Source of the DNA: Membranipora membranacea
Lineage: Eukaryota; Bryozoa; Gymnolaemata; Cheilostomatida; Membraniporidae
Assembly: GCA_914767715.1 (NCBI GenBank)
Contig: OU612075.1
Coordinates: forward strand, 8,182,001 to 8,246,000
Reading direction: 5' to 3'
Length of the DNA stretch: 64,000 nucleotides
Shown piece after piece: positions 60,686 through 64,000 of this stretch (positions are counted from its first letter, which is position 1; each line of letters starts with the position of its first letter). The notes below the pieces were generated by a model. The model was not told the DNA's origin and ran no database searches. It saw nothing but the letters and a program-made list of their open reading frames with translations. The position numbers and the translations under genes are program-made.

Positions 60686-63600
60686 CTAAGTTCTCTCTTT
60701 CTTTTTTACGGGGCGTTTACTGTGATTTTTGGTTATTATCTCCATTATTTTGGGTTTATGAGTATCCAGAATAGAGAACATGGAAGCCTTGGCCTCCTGC
60801 AGTTGATCTTTTGTTAGACTGCATCTCTGTTTGTTTGCCTGTAATATATATATATCATTATGTTATATAATAAAACAACATATTATATCATCAGTATATT
60901 GCGTTATGTATTAATATCCTTATTACAAACTTGCCTCTACATCTACGCCATTAAACATAGTAACATCTTCAGTTGTTGCATTGATTTAGGTTGTGGATGT
61001 GAATAGGCTGAAAGGGTAGCTGCTCATCTTGAGATGAAGACTGCTCACATCAAGCCCATATGAATAAGCCCTACAGGTGGTCAACCAGCCGTAAAACACA
61101 TTTGTCTAAAGCCATTCTGATTCTCTACTTTGGAGTCACAATATTCTCCTATTCTCGCTATAGCAGCAAAGTAACACAATACACAGTAAAGTGTATATAT
61201 ACCTGAGTGATTTCGTGTATTTTGCAGAGTTCTGAGTTGTTTTTTATTTTACTTGAGAGTTTTTGTTGTAATTTGTCCATCCGCTCTTGTAACGCCTGTT
61301 CTGTCTCAATCTTAGGAGAAAAGAAAACTCATTATAAGCAAAATGATGGTAACAATGTTGAGGCAAATGTGTTGATAGATACACTTTCATGCTGAAAGCT
61401 CAGAAAGGGGCATTCAGACATGATTGTTATACATTTTTCATTTGGCAGATCATACCAAAACACACTGCAAATATAATCGCCATGAGAATAAAAAATATTG
61501 TTACGTCTTGAGATATGATTGATGTGTTTTTGAAAAAATCTTACCATTTCCTGAAACTGTGCTGAGATGTGGTAGAACTTCCATCCGCTGGCTTTCTGCT
61601 GTATTCCCTTCTGATTTGAGAGCTCACTCACTACTGGCCTTCTTTCCTCTGAAATAAAATCAAGTATACATTACTGTGGTCTTGTGTTTCAGTTTATATT
61701 ATTGTATTATACTTTACTGAATATTGGATGAGATTGCATTTTCTAGAATCCACAAAATAAAAAAGGAAAATTAGGTTAATGACAAGAACCTAAATATCCT
61801 GATTACCTAAAGATCCTGATTACCTATAGCCTGATATTTCTAAGCGTATTCTCATGGATGAGCTGGGAGTACATGAATGACTACTAGAATTAGGAGTTGT
61901 CCCCACAATGTCAAAGAGGGGACAACTACAATATATATGGCTGTAAAAATGAGAGAGCATTTTCTAAGTGCAGTCAAGATCGCACCACTTATGAAATACA
62001 TATAAGAAGAAAACTATAAATCATTTTCTCAGAAACCGATTTATTCAGACTCCATGCCATGCAACGAGAGTCAGCAGAATGTTTAACCCACAGATATGGT
62101 AACAATATTTTCAATAATAATACCAACCTTTGGTTTTGATATCTGAGTGGCGTTGAAAGTGATTGTTTCTCGATTTCCAGGTACAGTTATAGAAGCAGAG
62201 CATCGGGTCAGCCTGCCTCGTTCTCATCTTGACCCACCTCACACCTTCTCTGTCCACAAATTCTGTAAGGAGGAAATGAAACATGAAAATTATGCTACAT
62301 CATACAAAAGGAACACAACTCTGAGAAACCACAATACAAGTCGAATAAAATAGATTCTGCAAAAGCCTGATGAGCAACTGGCATGAATTGCAAATCGCTC
62401 CTGGCTGCAAAATTCTACGTATATTGATTGAATTAAAAATTGATACAACAGTGCAGGGCTTATGGGATTGGAAAACTGAACCATCTGAACTATTTCATTT
62501 GGATGGTGATGTTTAAAAAGTTGGTAACAGTAAAATGACCAATTATGTAATCTTGGAAAAAATTATAAATATGCAAAAAGGCAAAAGCCGACACTCACCA
62601 TCCTTGACAGGATGCTTGAATTCAGCAGCTTCATACTCCTGTTTGAATGGGAATTCTGGTATAGTGGTGGGCAGGTGGCTTACTCGTGACATCGCTTCAG
62701 CAGTGGCGTGTTTAGTCTCTGTCTCCTCCTCTGTGGAGCTGTCATGTCTGTCCTTCAGCTCAGCAGCGGTGTTTCTGTAATTTATAGGGAAGAAGATATG
62801 AGATGGGATATCACAAGAGGATAATGTACGTGTATTATCATCACTATCACTGAAGCTCAAAGCGTTTCCCCCTGGATGGCAAACATGGTATTGAGGGTGA
62901 CTTTATGTTAACAAGCACTAACTTTCCCTATCTAAGAAGGGAGTTTATATATATAAAGTAATGAGGTTGAGATAATGTTAGCTAGCCAAGAATTTTGAAT
63001 TTTCAAGTACGCGCAAGAAGGCAAATTTTTACTCTTCTAAGATATATGTCCCAGCACAGCCCAGAGAGGATGATAAAACAATAAACATCTACTACATTAA
63101 GTACTTAAATGTTTATGGATAGGACTTAGATCAAATTAAGTAACATACAGAAGCTGTTTTCTTGGTTTCTTTCTCGGAGACACGTCAGGTTGAGAGAGAT
63201 CTGCTGCTCCATTCTCGCCGACAGCGTCAGGCACTTCCTGTTTTATTGCTACAGCCGTCTGATTGGGAGATTCAGAGCTCATAGCTGTATCAGTTGATGA
63301 CTGGCTGGTATTGTCCTTATCAAGAGGTCTACAACAGATAAGTAGGGGTAAGTTATTGGTGGAGGAATAACTTTATAACCTGTTGTCTATGTGATTTTTT
63401 ATTCAACTAGCATCTCAAATATTCCAGTATCTTTAGCATAACTCTTGTGTTTTTGGACTTCAGCTAGTTTGGCCGAATTAGTTATACCACTTCTTCAATT
63501 TATTTAGGTAGATTATCATTGTCTCTAACTGATTTAGATCATAATTTACACATGTTTTTTTCCTTCCCTTCGATAGTATTTCGTATGGCTGAATGTTATA

Positions 63601-63860
63601 CCATTATAATTTTTGTTAATAAGGTCAGCAATTGTTATGATATGTTTACTATGTGGTAAAGTGTCAAGACCACTCAGTGAATTCGCATAGTAATAATACT
63701 GGTATGAGCAGAAAGTTATACCACACAAAAAACTAATAGGACAAGGTGATGTTATACTTACAGATGAGTGTTGTGATGATGGTGGTGATGTCTGCCTGGG
63801 CTGCCAGGTATTGATCCTCCCATGTGTTGCGGGGCTCCAATCTTGTTCACAACCAACGGG
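60686..63860 (-). CDS. SAP130: SAP130 orthologue, C-terminal part (5' end outside window)
   Basis: SAP130 is a subunit of the SIN3A-HDAC corepressor complex. Exons seen on the minus strand: 63860-63762, 63328-63149, 62774-62599, 62262-62128, 61648-61545, 61310-61203 and 60838-60686 (stop TAG); about 317 residues, entering in phase 2. The match to the vertebrate C-terminus runs in order: SPRKKPRKQ, then DREGVRWVKMR, NNHFQRHSD, ELSNQKGIQQKASGWKFY, a helical block ending KIHEIT, and NKQRCSLTKDQLQEAKASM followed by a Lys-rich end. The C-terminal region is the part known to contact SIN3A. Upstream is a low-complexity stretch with six consecutive histidines near 63790. The acceptor at 63861 shows that more exons lie beyond 64000. 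All seven junctions are GT-AG and keep the frame. Confidence 0.93.
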
Positions 63861-64000
63861 CTACAAGAAAATATATGATCCCAAATAAATTTTACAGACC
63901 CACCCTGTAGCTTCTTCATATCTTGCATGTGTAAATAATGCATGACAACATAGCGTCCATTTGTAACCCAGCAACCCCAAAAAAAACCCAGTGTGAAAAC

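Overview
The window is nuclear DNA of a metazoan, most likely an invertebrate. It is AT-rich, and its genes are split into many short exons by GT-AG introns. The conserved products (TNF-family ligands, RNF121, C4orf33/UPF0462, the SIN3-complex subunit SAP130) are animal proteins. tRNA-derived SINEs, foldback elements, MITEs and a LINE fragment fill much of the rest. I could not place the species.

Region 1 (about 95-27932) is a cluster of three paralogous TNF-superfamily ligand genes, here called A, B and C. Gene A is on the minus strand (7161 down to 95). B (8828-16902) and C (22454-27932) are on the plus strand. A and B are head to head across 1.67 kb, and C follows B in tandem. Each gene has seven coding exons with the same phases. 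Three exons have exactly the same length in all three genes (252, 72 and 174 bp). Each protein is a type II membrane protein: a strongly conserved cytoplasmic tail, one membrane segment, a coiled-coil stalk, a furin-type R-x-K-R site at residues 108-111, and a C-terminal TNF homology domain that looks most like ectodysplasin (EDA) or Eiger. The paralogues also share upstream non-coding blocks, inverted in A. The B-C interval carries a 5'-truncated LINE inserted into sequence related to intron 1 of gene C.

Region 2 (29525-37486, plus strand) is a 13-exon gene for a roughly 699-residue protein. It has two tandem CBM20 (starch/glycogen-binding) domains, an acidic tail with three 36-residue repeats, and a basic C-terminus.

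Region 3 (38124-49373, minus strand) is a complete RNF121 gene. Its product is a multi-pass membrane RING-H2 E3 ubiquitin ligase of 330 residues in eight exons.

Region 4 (50849-56265, minus strand) is a complete seven-exon gene. It joins a signal peptide and an eight-cysteine segment to a full-length UPF0462 (C4orf33) domain.

Region 5 (60686 to beyond 63860, minus strand) is the 3' part of a SAP130 orthologue. It encodes the C-terminal domain that binds SIN3/HDAC; the 5' exons lie outside the window.

I see no operon-like linkage between regions 2 to 5. They look like independent housekeeping or regulatory genes next to a lineage-expanded ligand cluster. The spaces between genes and the long introns hold at least two foldback elements, two MITE families (one with a likely 9-bp target duplication, one with a visible empty site), several SINE-like elements, tandem repeats and near-perfect hairpins. 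All exon structures were joined by eye from splice consensus, reading frame and paralogue or orthologue similarity. No search was run.
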